Below, piece after piece: positions 23,197 to 36,485 of a stretch of DNA of 64,000 bases. Each line of letters begins with the position of its first letter. The first letter of the stretch is position 1. Where the stretch lies: the NCBI GenBank assembly GCA_030760725.1, contig JASWHV010000010.1, positions 37,515,760 through 37,579,759 on the forward strand. The letters are read 5' to 3'. Origin of the DNA: Neostapfia colusana (lineage: Eukaryota; Streptophyta; Magnoliopsida; Poales; Poaceae). Both the position numbers and the translations under genes were made by a program. The notes below the pieces were generated by a model. That model worked only from the letters and a program-made list of their open reading frames with translations. It made no database searches and was not told the DNA's origin.

Positions 23197-26100
23197 TGTC
23201 ACACCCGGTTTTTCCGAAGAACAACCGAGTGAATATCACGTGTATGCCAAGATCATTTTCTCATACATGTGATGACAAATAGTGAAGCATCATTTATTAC
23301 AAGCCAGGTGTCGAATATAAATAAGTCTTACATAGCAAATGTCTCGATGGACAATAATAAGTTCATCACAAGTAAAAAACTAGCAGCGGAATAATTATTC
23401 TTGTGGGCTCCATCACAGGCGTTGCCCTGGGGACTTCATGAACCTACAATCCTTCTTCGGGTCCAAAGTCTTGATCATTATACACCACCTCATTATCTTG
23501 ACCTGAGCAGCAATATAAACCAACAAATATGCAAGGTTGAGTACCAATGGTACTCAGCAAGTGTGGGAAAGTTATGTCATGCATGGCTAGAACAAGGAGA
23601 GGTTGAACTAATGGTTGAAGCACTACGCAATTATTGCCTACCACCTTAGCTTATTAAGCACCTACATTACTACACAGGTGAAATGGTCCCAATCTCCCAT
23701 CCCATCATCATAATCAAATAACCATAACATCATTTCCAATGTTAAGCTCCCCGCTTAACATCCACAACTTCCAAAGCCATCAATCCTCTAATCATGAATA
23801 AGTCCAAGCCACTCTTGACCGTGAGCACGGCTGTCATGACAGTTTTGACTCTACAGAGTTTGCACCACTGTACCCACATGTAGTGATTTCATCCCCCGTT
23901 GCCGGGTGGACTAAAAGAACCTACATTATGCCAGTGACCACGAACCACATTCACACATCCCAGGTGTGTAGCCAGGAGATCACTACGATGCCTTTACAAA
24001 AGGATTCCCGACTAGCATGGGCCCACTGAGGTTTCACCCCTAACAGCATACAAGAGGCTCCAACCCCGCTGCAGTGGCCCCCTCTTGAGCCTTGCGGTTT
24101 ATAATGTAGTCCAGCTGACACCTATTCCCCGCACCATCCAACACACCCATACTACGCCGGGGATACACCTAATTAATTGGCCAAGCTGCCCCATCTCAGC
24201 ATGTGGTTGGCACGGTAAAGCCAGGTTACATGCTCCATGAACCGGTCCTTAGGATCCATGCAAGTACTAAACACAAACCCGAGTCTCGTGCACCCAGCAC
24301 CAACCAAAACATCCAACTTGCCTTGATCCCTACCTCTTCATAACTCACAATATCTCATTCAACAGTATGATAACATAAACTGATGATCTCATATCCCAAA
24401 TATCCCATTCTAAGCATGGCTAAGCATATGCATAATAATAAATGACATGATAAAATGAATCCCAACCCAAGCTACAAGGAAACAAGATAATGCAATTCTA
24501 GGGAAACTTCCTAGCATGGGTTTCATATTTCATTTGACAATGCAAATAATTCTATCTACACATCCTAGCATAGGATCAAAGTGGTCAAGGACACTTGCCT
24601 CCTTCCTGCTGCTCTTGAAATGGGTAGTCCTGATCTTGGAAAGGGAGAACTTGCTCTGGAGCAGGTTCTACATCATACCATCCCACATAGAAAAAGAAAA
24701 GCAACAATCCATAAGACATAGTTCACACTTCCACTTCATATAAACCACATAATCACATTTATGAAAGCCATTCACAAATTCTATGTGTTGTGGTTACTCT
24801 ATGTGTGTTGATTTTTGGCTTACATGCACTTTTAAACATGTGTATATGATTTATACTTTTGTATTCAGATTTATGCTTACATACTATATATATGAGTTTC
24901 CAATTTAAAAAAATTCCTTATATTCAATTACTACTCCTTTTAGCTACCAAGTATGCATGAAGGGTATTTTCCTACTCCATATGTGTCTTCAGTCCTTCTA
25001 CCAACCCTAAACTGAATTCTTTGGATTTTGGAAACTTCATTTATCATTTTCTAGTTATTCCTACCTAGTTTGCTATATTTTCAGATTTATTTCCTATGCC
25101 TAAATGTGCACTTTATTATGAAAATAGTAAGACACCTCATCTAAACAGAATAGGTTTTGGGTCTAAATGATTAAATAATATATTTTTGAACTTCTCTTCT
25201 GATGTGAACTATTTTACATTTATTTACTAATTTTCAGAATTATTCTATACTTAAAAATGTGTCCCTATAACCAATAAATGTGATTAATCAATTAAACAGA
25301 TTCATTTCAGCCAAAAATCTATTTTTATCTCACTCCAGTGTTTTCTAAGTACTGGGAAAGTTTTTAGTTTGTCTTTGACAATATGTTTGTTCAACCTTTT
25401 AAATTTTAAATACTAGCCACATATTCAAATTCCTAACTTTAATATTAACTAGGGTTAAAAGGTAAACGCACCCCCTTCAGGGTCCATTATATTATTTTAC
25501 GAACTTCCAGGGGTCTAGCTACACTTAACAGAGGGGTTTTTCCTAATTTTTATTAAGTCCAGGGGCTAGAACTTATTTTTAAATGAATTTACATGATTTT
25601 CTGAAGTTCCAGGGGCTAGATCAGAAGTTTCCGGGGCTAGCTCTTATTTTCCGAGAACCCCAGGGGGTAGCGCGTAAGAATTCCAGTTTTTATAACGCGG
25701 GGCTGACGTGGACCGTCCGATTTAAAACAGACGGCTGAGATTATAACATCGAACCGGTATGATGTGGGGATTTAAACTCTACCGTGCGATTTAAAATAAA
25801 CGGCGCACACGCGGCCACATCGCTCTGATCGAGCGCGGGCGGCACTGCCCGGCGGCGCATGGCGGCGATCTCGCGGGAGAGTTTCGGATCTTCGTCAATT
25901 CTTCCTAAAACTGTGATTTCATGGCATAGATCGGTAGAGGAGAGGTCGGGGATCTCACCTCGGGGGTTTTCTTGAGCTCGGAGGTCCCGAAAAGCGATCG
26001 GCGACGAGGTCCGAGGTGAATTCACGGCGAGGCTCGTCGGCGCTGTGTTTGAACCGCAAATCACCGAGTTTTCTGCACCTGCAAGGTTCCCCGGAGGCGG

Positions 26101-26633
26101 TGGATCAAGACCAGCGATTTAGATCAGAATTCCCGAGCGTAGATCGAGCAGAATTCACCGGAGGGGCTCGGGTTCTCACCGGAGAGAAAATCGGCGGATC
26201 GTGGGGGAAAACGGGACGATGCCGGGGTTTTTATAGATGGGGGAGGGCGGCGTTTGGTTGTGATCGAGTTTGCGTCGCCCACGAACGAAATTCGGCTGGG
26301 ATACGCGAGGATCCGGGGCGGTTTTGATTCGGGGTGAGAAGAGTCCGGCCGAGCGCGGGCGCGAGCGCGAGGAGGAAGAAAGGTTGGCGGGCCCCGCGTG
26401 TCAGTGGGAAGAAGGGGGGGGGGGCGCGGCTTCGGGCTGTAGCGGAATGGGGTGGGCCGGCTGGTGGGTTTCGTCCCACTGGCCGGTTTTTTTCTGTTTT
26501 TCTTTTTCTTTTTCCATTTCTTTTCTGGTTTGAATTTCAATTTGAATTCCAACTAAGTTTGAATTTCTGTAGCCCATGCAATACGTCCAAAATTTTTTAA
26601 ATTCCCCTCTTAACATGATTTTGGGGTGTTACA
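23197..26633 (-). repeat. A2 3' LTR (3437 bp)
   Basis: It runs from TGTCACACCC to GGTGTTACA in plus-strand reading. It carries the hairpin (23538-23556), the palindrome CTGTCATGACAG (23831-23842), an altered second palindrome (23848-23859), the TATA box (26228-26236) and a pyrimidine run at about 26485-26530. Confidence 0.95.
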
Positions 26634-26653
26634 GCTCTACCCCCCTTAAAAGA
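26634..26653 (-). other. A2 polypurine tract
   Basis: On the minus strand TCTTTTAAGGGGGGTAGAGC abuts the 3' LTR. Confidence 0.92.
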
Positions 26654-26678
26654 AATCTCGTCCTCGAGATTGGTGTTT

Positions 26679-29574
26679 CTAAGAAAACAATTCCGGAAAT
26701 TGTGCCTTAAGCTCATCTTCTCGCTCCCATGTGGCCTCCTCTTCCGAGTGATGCTTCCACTGCACCTTGCACATCCGGATTCTTTAATTTCTGGTGAGGT
26801 GTTCCATTGTCTACAAAATCTTGATTGGTTGCTCGGCATAAGACAAATCCTCAGCTACGTCCAACTCATTCATGGGTAACACCTCTTCAGGCGTTCTCAG
26901 ACATTTCTTGAGTTGTGACACATGGAATACATCGTGCACATCCGATAGGCGAGCCGGTAATTCTAGTTGATACGCCACTTCGCCTTTTCTCTCCAGAAGG
27001 GTCCGATGTATCGATGTGACAACTTCCCTCTCACCTTGAATCGACGAAGTCCTCGGATAGGGGACACCTTGAGACAAACATAGTCTCCCACGTTGAAAAC
27101 GAGCTCTCTTCTTCATACATCGGCATAGCTCTTTTGCCGTGTTTGTGCTATCCTCAAGTTGTTACGAATTTCCCTCACTTTTGCCTCGGCTTCTTGTAGT
27201 ACTTCGGGACCAAACACTTTACTTTCCCCTGTTTGGTTCCAAAATAATGGAGTTCTGCACTTCCTCCCATACAAAGCTTCGAACGGTGACATCTTCATAC
27301 TAGCCTGATAGCCGTTGTTATAGGAAAACTCCGCATACGGTAAGTTCTTATCCCAACTCCGATTGTTTTTTAGTGCACACGCTCTCAGCATATCCTCGAG
27401 AATCTGATTGGTCCTTTCCGTCTACCCGTCAGTTTGGGGATGATAGGCAGAGCTGAAATTCAGATAGGTCCCCATGGTTTCATGCAACTTCTGCCAGAAC
27501 CTTGAGGTGAACTGTGTCCCTCGATCCGACACAATCTTCTTTGGCACTCCATGGTAACACACGATCCTTGACATGTACAACTCCGCCAATTTGGATCCAC
27601 TGTAGCTTTCCTTCACAGGGATGAAGTGAGCTACCTTGGTTAGCCTGTCGATGATGACCCATATTGAATCATATCCTGATTGGGTCCTAGGCAATCCCAC
27701 TATGAAATCCATACCGTTTTCTTCCCATTTCCAATCAGGCACTTTGAGTGGTTGCAATAATCCCGCGGGTCGTTGATGTTCTGCTTTCACCAACTGACAT
27801 ATGTCACATAGGGCAACATGTTCCGCGACATCTCGCTTCATGCCATACCACCAATACCTGCTCTTGAGGTCCTGGTACATCTTCGTACTCCCAGGATGAA
27901 TGGAATAGTCAGAATCATGAGCCTCCTTCAAAATCAATTCACGGATCTCCTTCACTTCAGGCACACAGATTCTTTTCCCGTGCAACACCGTTCCTTGTTC
28001 ATCCTCTCTAAAACCAGGGGCTTTATTTTCCTTGATGAGTTGCCTGATTTCTTGTATCTTCTCGTCGTTCTTTTGCCCCTCGCGTATGTCTCGCTCTAGT
28101 GTGGAGTCCACTTCCATGACGATGGCTTCACCACTATTCACCAGGCATAGATTGAGTCTTATAACATCATCCTTCAATTCTGCAGGCATGTCCTTCAAGC
28201 TCAACCTATTGACTTGCACTTTCCGGCTTAAAGCATCTGCCACGACGTTTGCTTTCCCAGGATGATAGTTGATGCCCACATCAAATTCATTGATTAGCTC
28301 TAACCATCTCCTTTGTCTGAGGTTGAGATCTGGCTGTGTGAAAATGTACTTTAAACTCTTATGATCCATATATATCTCTGTCCTCTTCCCCATCAAATAG
28401 TGCCGCCAAATTTTCAACGCGTGTACCACTGCGGCTAGTTCTAGGTCATGTGTAGGATAGTTCTTCTCGTGCTTCCGGAGCTGCCGGGATGCATAAGCCA
28501 CGACATGCCCTTCTTGCATGAGAACACATCCCAACCCGCTTCCAGAGGCATCGCAGTACACCGTCAAGTTCTTCTGCATATCTAGCATAACTAGCACTGT
28601 GGCTGTTGTCAATCTCTCCTTTAACTCCTGAAAACTCGTCTCGCACTGCAGCGTCCATGTGAATGTGATTCCCTTCTCTAACAGTTTGGTGAGGGGTCTC
28701 GAGATCTTGGAGAATCCCTCAATAAACCGTCGATAGTTCCAGCCAATCCCAAGAAGCTTCGAACTTCCCCGACATTTTCAGGGGTCTTCCACTTCTGTAT
28801 ATCCTCGATTTTGGCGGGATCCACGGAGATTCCTCCCTCCGAGATTATATGTCCTAAGAAGGGAACCCTCTTCAACCAGAACTCACACTTGCTCAACTTG
28901 GCATATAGTTGGTGTTCCCTCAGACTCTGCAACACCAACCTTAGATGTTTCTCATGTTCTTCTTCATCTTTGGAGAAGACGAGAATGTCATCTATGAAAA
29001 CCACCACAAATTTGTCCAGATATTCCATGAAGACCTTGTTCATGAGATACATGAAGTATGCCGGGGCATTAGTTAGCCCAAAAGGCATGACAGTGTATTC
29101 ATACAGTCCGTACCGAGATACGAAAGCTGTCTTGGGAATATCAGATTGCCTTATCTTAAGTTGGTGGTATCCCGACCTGAGATCAATTTTCGAGAACACA
29201 CAAGCTCCCCTCAACTGATCAAACAAGTCTTCAATGCGGGGTAATGGGTACTTATTCTTGATGGTTACCTCATTCAAGGCACGGTAGTCCACGCATAACC
29301 TTTGGGTTCCGTCCTTTTTGGGCACAAATATCACTTGAGCTCCCCATGGTGAGGAACTAGGACGAATATACCCCTTCTCCGTCAATTCTCTTAAATGATC
29401 CTTGAGTTCTCCCAGCTGCTTGGAGTCCATCCGATAAGGTCTCTTATATATCGGAGCTGTTCCAGGCACTAGCTCAATCGCGAATTCCACTTCACGATCA
29501 GGAGGCATACCTGGCAACTCCTCTGGAAAAACATCTGGATATTCCCTGATGGTCCTGATCTTCTCCACTTTCAC
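26679..29574 (-). pseudogene. pol: A2 pol: RT, RNase H, integrase, chromodomain
   Basis: Right to left, RT begins near EYPDVFPEELPG and has RLCVDYRALNEVTIKNKYPLPR, FSKIDLRSGYHQ and FVVVFIDDIL. RNase H has CDASGSGLGC, ELAAVVHALK and YHPGKANVVADALSR. Integrase has the zinc finger (HPGSTKMYQ...CDICQ), GMDFIVGLP, VSDRGTQF and the motif up to TDG. Its C-terminus and a chromodomain start follow. The defects are a one-base loss near 28737 in the FLGLAG motif, CAG to TAG directly after TDG (27424), a TGA after KSYADV (27113), an 8-bp loss near 26998, and a TAG after KIL (26811) that removes the last part of the chromodomain. The normal stop position, 26679, is known from A1. Confidence 0.92.
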
Positions 29575-31140
29575 CTAAACTTGATTTAATTTAATGTCCC
29601 TCCTAGGCTCTTGTATTGTTATAAACTTTACTCTTGTGCCACTAGGGTGAGTTAGTTCCACCGTTCTGGTCGAACAATGGATGATTCCTTTATGTTTGGT
29701 CAACCAATCCATACCCAAGATAATATCTATCCCTTGTGAATCTATCACTATGAGGTTAGCAGTAAATACTACCCCATTAATGTCTAGGTTCACTTTGGGA
29801 CACACTTGTCTTGTCATTATTTCTCCACCTGGAGAGTTTACTGCTAGCATATGGTTCATTTGTGTTGTTGCTAGGTCACGCTTCTTAACAAACCCTTGGG
29901 CAATGAACGAGTGGGTAGCACCAGAATCAAACAGCAGGGTTGCAATGTGTAAATTGGTAGGAAACTTACCAACTACCACGTCAGGTGCCTCTTGCGCTTC
30001 CTCCATGGTGACGTGGTTCACCCGTCCTCTCATTACATTCTGCTGTTGAGGCTGCGTGGGCTTCTTCTTTGGGCACTTATGGGCGTAGTACCCCACTTCA
30101 CCATAGTTGAAACATTGCACCCCAACCTTAGGTGCCTGGCCTTTGCTGTCTTGGGGTTGGTTTGGGTGTCCTTGCACTGCTGGTCGAGGTTGATATGTAG
30201 GGCGAGGCTGCTGTACGAACTGACGTTGTGGCTGTATTGATGCTGCCGGAGGCCTGTAGTTCGGGAATTACCATCTTCTTGCTGAGTAAGGTACCGCAGC
30301 ACGGTTCGTCTGCCCTGCGGGTTGCTGCATCAGACGTGGGCGGGTGTTGCTCCCTGAGGCTTGATGTGACCACCCGGCCTTCCTTTTGTTCTCATTTTCC
30401 AAGGCCTTCAGCTTCCTTTCTACCACAAACGCTCTGTCCACCATCTTTTGGAAACTCTCATACTCGTTGGAGGACATTGCACACTGCATTTCTGCGGTAA
30501 GTCCTTCCACGAAACAATCCTGTTTCTGCTCATCAGTCTCTATGTCCCGTGGGGCATAACGGGAGAGTTGAGTAAATTTAGTGAGGTATTCCCTCACAGT
30601 CATGTTTCCTTGCTGCAGCCCCAAGAATTGCTTCCTCTTGTTTTTGAGTTCACCCCTTGGTATGTAATGGTTGTGGAAGCTACGCTTGAACTCTTCCCAT
30701 GTGATGTTCTCAGGGTCATGATGGGCGGCCACGTAGGCGGTCCACCAATCAGCAGTAGGTCCATGCAATTGACAAGAGGCAAACAGCACCCTCTCATACC
30801 CTTGGCACTGTATGATCCTCATCTTGCTTTCAATGGCCTTTAGCCAATCATCTGCCTCCAGAGGTTCAGCAGCACCTGCAAACTTCAGAGGTTGAGTTCC
30901 CAGAAACTCACTCAACCTTGGTTGGCGTGGTGCAGCTTGTGGAGGTGGAGCTTGATGCAAGTTGGCCACCACTTGAGTCAAGTTCTGGATGAGCTGATTT
31001 TGATTCTCAAGCATTTGGTGGAGGTTATCAACTCCTTCACGGCGACCACCCCTGTCTTGGCCTCCTGAAAGATGAGGGTTGCAGGCCTCATCGTTGTTGG
31101 TGGCGGGGTTGGCAGCGCGACCTTTTCCTCTTCCGGCCAT
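29575..31140 (-). pseudogene. gag: A2 gag and protease
   Basis: The start is ATG 31140 (MAGRGKGRAANP), as in A3. The capsid-like part includes EADDWLKAIESKM, DWWTAYVAAHHDPE and FVEGLTAEMQCAM. The zinc knuckle is broken: CFNYGEVGYYAHKC has lost the second cysteine and the histidine compared with A3 (CFSCGEVGHYAHKC). The protease active site LFDSGATHSFIAQ and DIILGMDWLTKHKG are kept. Nonsense codons lie at about 30265 and at 29575, the second being the GAG of A3 changed to TAG at the protease-RT junction. Confidence 0.92.
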
Positions 31141-31452
31141 CTAGCATGATCAACCAAATGTTAATTTAAAGTATTACGTATTATCTCACTACTTTCACTT
31201 GTTTGTACTTTGAAGTGTTGAAGCTTTGTTATACTTTTCTGATGGTTCATATCTCATCCAAAAATAAATGCACTGTTATTTCATGTGGGTTCACACACCA
31301 AAGCAAAACAATCCGAAGACGAGGCTGTGGACAATTTCTCATGGCTTCCACAACTCACGTCACACACCAAGCATTAACACACCATTAACTAACATAACGA
31401 CTCGACTATTCAACATTTTGCTAACTAAGGGAAAAACTCTACACTACTCGTA
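31141..31452 (-). other. A2 spacer between orf0 and gag
   Basis: About 310 bp of AT-rich non-coding sequence. The A3 counterpart (50763-51065) is closely similar. No other signal was seen. Confidence 0.6.
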
Positions 31453-32223
31453 TCACTGAGCTGGCTCCTCGGGATCTTCCTCATTATTGCGGCTGCCTTC
31501 TGACTCCGCTTTGGGTGGGGAGGCTGCTGGTGGAGAAGTGCGACGACGCCTGATGGCCCGGCGATCTGGGGAGTCAGGAGTCCGTGTATCATTCACGGTG
31601 ACACACAGTTCATTCCCATCTCCTCTTTCTCTCGCCCTCCAGCAGGCTCGCAGCAATGCCTCCGTTTCCTTTAGGGTGTCCCGAACATCCTGAAGCTCTT
31701 GCTAACACTCCTGCAGTCGAGTGCTGAGCATAGCAGAATCCTCGAAGCACAAGTCCATGTGCTCATGGGAACGCCCTTGCTGCACTGGCGGGTACTTATA
31801 CTCCGTTGTACCACTCTCGCGCTGGAGGACATACATGTACTCAGTGCTGTCCAGGTGTCGACGATAGATGTGACTCTGGCAGGTGATGGCCTCCCAGGTG
31901 ACATCCTTCTCCGCATCGACCTGTGTCGCTCGACAAGCTGGAGAGCGGTGGATCTTAAGCAGCTGATTTTCATGGATAATCCTCATTTCTGAACTCCATT
32001 CTTCCCGCTTCTCCTGGATGGTCCTGGTGGAGCTATAGTGTATGATCAGCTTGCCCGTATTGCCGGCGGCTTGGAGCATACGTCGAAGACGGCGCAACAA
32101 TCCTCCTACTGCCAATCCGTAGGAAAGGTACGTCACCGGACGGCTCTCCTCTCTTTGGGCAAGGGCAACTACGGGAACTCTCCCTCCTGTGGACTTGCGA
32201 GCGGTGCGAATCATGCGAACCAT
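31453..32223 (-). pseudogene. A2 orf0
   Basis: Same frame and start (MVRMIRTARKS, 32223) as the intact A3 copy. It is interrupted by one nonsense codon (CAG to TAG) at 31702 and ends at EEPAQ, two codons short of A3. It keeps the LLRRLRRMLQAAG motif, the WEAITCQSHIYRRHLD motif, the coiled-coil stretch and the arginine-rich then acidic tail. Function unknown. Confidence 0.82.
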
Positions 32224-32426
32224 CTAAAACAGAAAGCATTTAAACTTAGGTTAGATAAACTTTTAAATAAAAATCCTATTTTGAATGAAAGTTGGGGTAA
32301 GATGAAGAAAATGACCCCATTAAATAATACTTTTCAACCAACACCTTTGTAAAAATAGTTTTTAAGAAAATAGGCCCCTTAAATATGTCCATTTCTACCT
32401 AGGTCCACGTTCCTACGGACAACCTT

Positions 32427-32439
32427 GGCTCTGATACCA
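32427..32439 (-). other. A2 primer-binding site (tRNA-iMet)
   Basis: TGGTATCAGAGCC on the minus strand, four bases from the 5' LTR. It is identical in A3. Confidence 0.95.
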
Positions 32440-32443
32440 CTTC

Positions 32444-35400
32444 TGTCACACCCGGTTTTTCCGAAGAACAACCGAGTGAATATCACGTGTATGCCAGGAT
32501 CATTTTCTCATACATGTGATGACAAATAGTGAAGCATCATTTATTACAAGCCAGGTGTCGAATATAAATAAGTCTTACATAGCAAATGTCTCGATGGACA
32601 ATAATAAGTTCATCACAAGTAAATAAACTAGCAGCGGAATAATTATTCTCGTGGGCTCCATCACAGGCGTTGCCCGGGGGACTCCATGAACCTAGAATCC
32701 TTCTTCGAGTCCAAAGTCTTGATCATTATACACCACCTCATTATCTTGACCTGAGCAGCAATATAAACCAACAAATATGCAAGGTTGAGTACCAATGGTA
32801 CTCAGCAAGTGTGGGAAAGTTATGTCATGCATGGCTAGAACAAGGAGAGGTTGAACTCATGGTTGAAGCACTACGCAATTATTCTTACCACCTTAGCTTA
32901 TTAAGCACCTACATTACTACACAGGTGAAATGGTCTTAATCTCCCATCCCATCATCATAATCCAATAACCATAACATCATTTCCAATGTTAAGCTCCCCG
33001 CTTAACATCCACAACTTCCAAAGCCATCAATCCTCTAATCATGAATAAGTCCAAGCCGCTCTTGACCGTGAGCACGGCTGTCATGACAGTTTTGACTCTG
33101 CAGAGTTTGCACCACTGTACCCACATGTAGTGATTTCATCCCCCGTTGCCGGGTGGACTAAAAGAACCTCCATTATGCCAGTGGCCACGAACCACATTCA
33201 CACTTCCCAGGTGTGTAGCCAGGAGATCACTACGAAGCCTTTACAAAGGGATTCCCGATGAGCATGGGCCCACTGAGGTTTCACCCCTAACAGCATACAA
33301 GAGGCTCCAACCCCGCTGCAGTGGCCCCCTCTTGAGCCTTGCGGTTTATAAGGTAGTCCAGGTGACACCTATTCCCCACACCATCCAACACACCCATACT
33401 ACGCCGGCGATACACCTAATTAATTGCCCAAGCTGCCCCATCTCAGCATGTGGTTGGCACGGTAAAGCCAGGTTACATGCTCCATGAACCGGTCCTTAAG
33501 ATCCAGGCAAGTACTAAACACAAACCAGAGTCTCGTGCACCCAGCACCAACCAAAACATCCAACTTGCCTTGATCCCTACCTCTACATAACTCACAATAT
33601 CTCATTAAAGAGTATGATAACATAAACTGATGATCTCATATCCCAAATATCCCATTCTAAGCATGGCTAAGCATATGCATAATAATAAATGACATGATAA
33701 AATGAATCCCAACCCAAGCTACAAGGAAACAAGATAATGCAATTCTAGGGAAACTTCCTAGCATGGGTTTCATATTTCATTTGACAATGCAAATAATTCT
33801 ATCTACACATCCTAGCATAGGATCAAAGTGGTCAATGACACTTGCCTCCTTCCTGCTGCTCTCGAAATGGGGTCCTGATCTTGGAAACGGAGAACTTGCT
33901 CTGTTGCAGGTTCTACATCATACCATCCCACATAGCAAAAGAAAAGCAACAATCCATAAGACATAGTTCACACTTCCACTTCATATAAACCACACATTCA
34001 CATTTATGAAAGCCATTCACAAATTCTATGTGTTGTGGTTACTCTATGTGCGTTGATTTTTGGCTTACATGCACTTTTAAACATGTGTATATGATTTCTA
34101 CTTTTGTATTCAGATTTATGCTTACATACTCCATATATGAGTTTCCAATTTAAATAAATTCCTTATATTCAATTACTACTCCTTTTAGCTACCAAGTATG
34201 CATGAAGGGTATTTTCCTACTCCATATGTGTCTTCAGTCCTTCTACCAACCCTAAACTGAATTCTTTGGATTTTGGAAACTTCATTTATCATTTTCTAGT
34301 TATTCCTACCTAGTTTGCTATATTTTCAGATTTATTTCCTATGCCTAAATGTGCACTTTATTATGAAAATAGTAAGACACCTCATCTAAACAGAATAGGT
34401 TTTGGGTCTAAAATATTAAATAATATATTTTTGAACTTCTCTTCTGATGTGAACTATTTTACATTTATTTACTAATTTTCAGAATTATTCTATACTTAAA
34501 AATGTGTCCCTATAACCAATAATTGTGATTAATCAATTAAACAGATTCATTTCAGCCAAAAATCTATTTTTATCTCACTCCAGGGTTTTCTAAGTACTGG
34601 GAAAGTTTTTAGTTTGTCTTTGACAATATGTTTGTCCCACCTTTTAAATTTTAAATACTAGCCACATATTCAAATTCCTAACTTTAATATTAACTAGGGT
34701 TAAAAAGGTAAACTCACCCCACTTCAGGGTCCATTATATTATTTTAAGAACTTCCAGGGGTCTAGCTACACTTAACAGAGGGGTTTTTCCTAATTTTTAT
34801 TAAGTCCAGGGGCTAAAACTGATTTTTAAATGAATTTACATGATTTTCTGAAGTTCCAGGGGCTAGATCAGAAGTTTCCGGGGCTAGCTCTTGTTTTCCG
34901 AGAACCCCAGGGGGTAGCGCGTAAGAATTCGAGTCTTTATAACGCGGGGCTGACGTGGACCGTCCGATTTAAAACAGACGGCTGAGATTATAACATCGAA
35001 CCGGTACATGGGGATTTAAATTCTACCGTGCGATTTAAAATAAACGGCGCACAAGCGGCCACGTCGCTCTGATCGAGCGCGGACGGCGCTGCCCGGCGGC
35101 GCACGGCAGCGGGAGTTTCGGATCTTCGTCAATTCTTCCTAAAACTGTGATTTTATGGCATAGATCGATAGAGGGGAGGTCAGGGATATCACCTCGGTGG
35201 TTTTCTTGAGCTCGGAGGTCCCGAAAAGCGATCGGCGACGAGGTCCGAGGTGAATTCACGGCGACGCTCATCAGCGCTGTGTTTGAACCGCAAATCACCG
35301 AGTTTTCTGCACGTGCAAGGTTCCCCGGAGGCGGTGGATCAAGACCAGCGAGTTAGATCAGAATTCCCAAGCGTAGGTCGAGCAGAATTCACCGGAGGGG

Positions 35401-35862
35401 CTCGGGTTCTCACCGGAGAGAAAATCGGCGGATCGTGGGGGAAAACGGGACGATGCCGGGTTTTTATAGACGGGGGAGGGCGGCGTTCGGTTGTGATCGA
35501 GTTTGCGTCGCCCACGAACGAAATTCGGTTGGGATACGCGAGGATCCGGGGCGGTTTTGATTCGGGGTGAGAAGAGTCCGGCCGAGCGCGGGCGCGAGTG
35601 CGAGGAGGAAGAAAGGTTGGCGGGCCCCGCGTGTCAGTAGGAAGAAGGGGGGGCGCGGCTGCGGGCTGGCGCGGGATGGGGTGGGCCGACTGGTGGGTTT
35701 CGGCCCACTGGCCGGGTTTTTTCTGTTTTTCTTTTTCTTTTTCCATTTCTTTTCTGGTTTGAATTTGAATTTGAATTCCAACTATGTTTGAATTTCTGCA
35801 GCCCATGCAATACGTCCAAAATTTTTTAAATTCCCCTCTTAACAGGATTTTGTGGTGTTACA
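32444..35862 (-). repeat. A2 5' LTR (3419 bp)
   Basis: Partner of 23197-26633. It keeps both perfect palindromes (33078-33089 and 33095-33106), the hairpin (32786-32804) and the TATA box (35461-35469). Confidence 0.95.
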
Positions 35863-35867
35863 GAATC
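35863..35867. repeat. Target-site duplication GAATC, right of A2
   Basis: Second copy of the five bases at 23192-23196, directly after the A2 LTR end (GTGTTACA). Confidence 0.95.
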
Positions 35868-36480
35868 GTTGCGGTGCTCGTCGGAGCTGTGCCTAGAGCG
35901 CAAACCACCGAGTCTTCTGCACCAGCGTGATTCCACGGAGGCGGTGGAACACGATCGGCGCGTTAGATCGGAAAATCCAAGCAGAGATCGAGAGAAAATG
36001 GTGATCGGAGCTTCGGTTCTCACCGGGAGGAAAAACAGCCGATCCTGGGGGAAAAACGGGGCGATGCCCCGGCGTTTTTATAGACGAGGGAGGGCGGCGT
36101 GTCTGTTTAGATCGAGCCGAAGTCGTCCGGGACCGGGAGTCGGGCTGGGGACGCGGATTTCCGGAGTCGGTTGCGATCGGGCGCACGGGGAGGAGTCCGG
36201 CTGTTGGCACGAGCGGGAGGTGAGGGATGACACGCGGGTCCCGCGTGTCACTGAGAGAGAGCGGGGAGCGCGCGGCTGCGGGCTGGCGCGGGGGCAGGTG
36301 GGCCGGCTGGTGGGTTTCGGCCCACTGGCCGGGGGTTTAGTTTTTTTTTCTTTTTCTTTTTCTTTTTCTTTTCTGTTTTGAGTTGAATTTGAATTCCAAT
36401 TTTAATTTGAATTTCTGCACCACATGCAATACGTCCAAAAATTTTTAAATTCCCATCTTAACAGGTTTTGGGGTGTTACA
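35868..36480 (-). repeat. A1 5' LTR, second part (U3 side)
   Basis: It resumes at GTTGCGGTGCTCG, matching 3233 onward of the left LTR, and ends GGGTGTTACA. It holds the A1 TATA box (36075-36083) and the pyrimidine and GAATTT repeats. Confidence 0.94.
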
Positions 36481-36485
36481 AGACA
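36481..36485. repeat. Target-site duplication AGACA, right side of A1
   Basis: Second copy of 436-440. Reading on, B0 continues with CTTCCTCGGGTGGGAGATG in the integrase frame. Confidence 0.95.

Larger units (their letters stand above)
23197..35862 (-). mobile_element. Element A2: near-complete Ty3/gypsy chromovirus inside the A1 LTR
   Basis: 12,666 bp with both LTRs (23197-26633 and 32444-35862), PPT, full pol, protease, gag, orf0 and PBS, flanked by GAATC. In the first ~220 bases the LTRs differ at about 3-4 positions, fewer than the other pairs, so it is the youngest insertion by this sample. It inserted into an LTR of its own family. All genes carry nonsense codons or frameshifts, several consistent with C-to-T changes, so it is not autonomous now. 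Confidence 0.95.
441..36480 (-). mobile_element. Element A1: Ty3/gypsy chromovirus inserted in B0
   Basis: A1 is delimited by LTRs of one family (441-3829 and the split, shortened 20683-23196 plus 35868-36480) and by the AGACA duplication. It keeps its PPT, integrase, a damaged RNase H and half of RT (to 6359). Element B1 interrupts RT, and a later deletion removed the rest of RT, protease, gag, orf0, PBS and the first ~293 bp of the right LTR. Element A2 then sits inside the right LTR. In about 270 aligned bases of the two A1 LTRs (from 734 and 20683) I count about 9 differences, so A1 looks older than A2. Confidence 0.92.
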
